Assembly (NCBI GenBank): GCA_002733205.1
Contig: NVUW01000005.1
Span: 62,001-126,000 of the forward strand
Reading direction: 5' to 3'
Source of the DNA: Thalassobium sp.
GTDB lineage: Bacteria; Pseudomonadota; Gammaproteobacteria; Pseudomonadales; Oceanobacteraceae
Length of the DNA: 64,000 nucleotides
This document shows, in pieces, positions 63,306 to 64,000 of this stretch. The notes under the pieces were generated by a model. The model saw only the letters and a list, made by a program, of their open reading frames with translations, was not told where the DNA came from and did not search any database. The translations under genes were made by a program, and so were the position numbers. Numbering within the stretch: the first letter of the stretch is position 1; each line of letters opens with the position of its first letter.

Positions 63306-63741
63306 AAAGCCATTGTCGTCATTTGCCACTTGCAACCAAATTTATCAACAGATTGAACCTCCTCTCAAACTTCAGTACTCTCAAACCACAGCAGGGAGGC
63401 AGCTACACACTTAACGGACAGATACCCAATCCGATTCCCCTCCCCGCCTGAAACCCCGATAACAAACATGCGCCACTCCTGCCCTGCGCTTATAAGGACG
63501 GGCGGCAGCGTGTATGGAATAAAAAGAGCAGATAAACACTGGTTACTGTCAGAAAGTGATAGTTACAAAGTCAAAGAACAACTCAGGGAAAAACGCGCAT
63601 GCGCGTTTATAGTCTGACAAGAAAGAAAATAACGCTGATTTTTCCATCCCTGACAGTGGATTAGGCTGGGAATCTGAATAAGGACTTAGGTGTGTTAATG
63701 AGCATGCCTACGAATAAACTAATTTTTCATCAGAGTAAGAA

Positions 63742-64000
63742 ATGGAACTTGATTTAACAAGTGAAGAAATAATAGTCCTCACAGGATTACTGAAGCGCTA
63801 TTCAGAGAGTGGTGTTTTCGCTATTGAAGACCAAGCGGAGCAGCGTGCTCTATGGAACCTTGAATGTGTCCTCGAAAAGGTAGTTGGTAACCTCTACGAA
63901 GGAGAATGGAGCGAAGTACTTAATTCTGCTCAGAACAGTTTACGAGACGAAACTGGAACAAGCGCAGCCTTTGAGAAAGAAAATGGGCGAATTGCACTTT
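63742..64000 (+). CDS. N-terminal part of an unknown small soluble protein
   Basis: A frame opens at ATG 63742 (MELDLTSEEIIVLTGLLKR) and runs through the window edge, 86 codons visible. The product is acidic and helical with several Glu/Leu patterns (RALWNLECVLEKVVGN). No family is recognised. The region is AT-richer than the rest of the window and follows repeat DNA, which may mark horizontally acquired sequence (inference). Confidence 0.6.
   Translation, partial: MELDLTSEEIIVLTGLLKRYSESGVFAIEDQAEQRALWNLECVLEKVVGNLYEGEWSEVLNSAQNSLRDETGTSAAFEKENGRIAL

Larger units (their letters stand above)
62829..63741. other. Gene-free mosaic of intergenic repeats and AT-rich DNA
   Basis: About 910 bases without a convincing gene. 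The left part (to about 63330) is GC-rich and made of palindromic pieces, including GCCCGGCATCCATGCCGGG (63030-63050) and REP-like sequences at 63175-63198 and 63285-63305. The right part is AT-richer and contains a perfect 18-base palindrome AAACGCGCATGCGCGTTT (63591-63608). A 49-codon frame (63468-63617) lacks a ribosome-binding site and is not called. Confidence 0.65.

Noticed and set aside
63071..63322. An 83-codon minus-strand frame in the repeat mosaic
   Set aside because: Its codons run through REP-like hairpins; the peptide is the standard spurious translation of such repeats.
63468..63617. A 49-codon plus-strand frame (MRHSCPALIRTGG...)
   Set aside because: No Shine-Dalgarno; includes the 18-base palindrome; could be real but there is no positive support.

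Overview
The window reads as chromosome of a mesophilic, probably marine gammaproteobacterium of the Oceanospirillales/Pseudomonadales type (Oceanobacter/Thalassolituus-like). The basis is gene content and order: a fadBA beta-oxidation operon, the nadK-phosphatase-rhomboid-yeaC-DUF2797-pepN block known from Pseudomonas, topA next to a small membrane protein, and a rhombosortase with a GlyGly-CTERM protease. No genus can be fixed from sequence reading alone. Most of the window is ordinary, dense coding sequence. There is no phage, intact insertion sequence, integron or CRISPR array.

Layout, left to right. 1-1.1 kb: end of an unknown membrane protein, then a TRIC-type cation channel under a tandem glycine riboswitch. 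1.2-5 kb: a duplicated terminator/hairpin module followed by fadBA with a PsrA-like operator. 5.4-8.9 kb: a secreted helical protein, two palindromic repeats, a small membrane protein coupled to ABC-F ATPase Uup. 9-13.4 kb: an RND adaptor-permease pair. 13.5-14.2 kb: three alternating tRNA-Val/tRNA-Asp pairs under one strong promoter. 14.4-14.6 kb: a 26-residue acidic mini-gene behind a sigma-54-like promoter, convergent with an AraC regulator. 16.6-21.9 kb: a DUF1329, YCF48 and MMPL envelope-transport cluster. 22-28.4 kb: the nadK to pepN operon. 28.5-38.7 kb: DUF1853, a PLP enzyme, a coiled-coil protein, topA, a ComEA-like protein and small envelope genes. 38.8-43.9 kb: AraC/MaoC pair, a SpoIIAA-like protein, an outer-membrane barrel and a third AraC gene with a sigma-54-like promoter. 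44-47.4 kb: NUDIX, rhombosortase and its likely substrate, an M6 metalloprotease. 47.7-57 kb: YheT hydrolase, glutaredoxin, a new 41-residue CxxC membrane protein, lepB, a hydrolase, a LysR-controlled oxidoreductase set with a new 59-residue ORF, a CorC/CNNM protein and dGTPase. 57-62.5 kb: a second MMPL transporter, MarC and a large di-heme lipoprotein. 62.6-64 kb: a gene-free mosaic of REP-like repeats and then an AT-richer segment with the start of an unknown gene.

Together the window shows lipid metabolism (fadBA, MaoC hydratase, hydrolases), envelope export and lipid or hydrophobe transport (three RND-superfamily systems, DUF1329, LepB, rhombosortase) and housekeeping (topA, nadK, pepN, dgt, tRNAs). 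The items least explained by known families are the 26-residue acidic gene, the 41- and 59-residue ORFs, the DUF1329 cluster without DUF1302, and the di-heme IPT/TIG lipoprotein.
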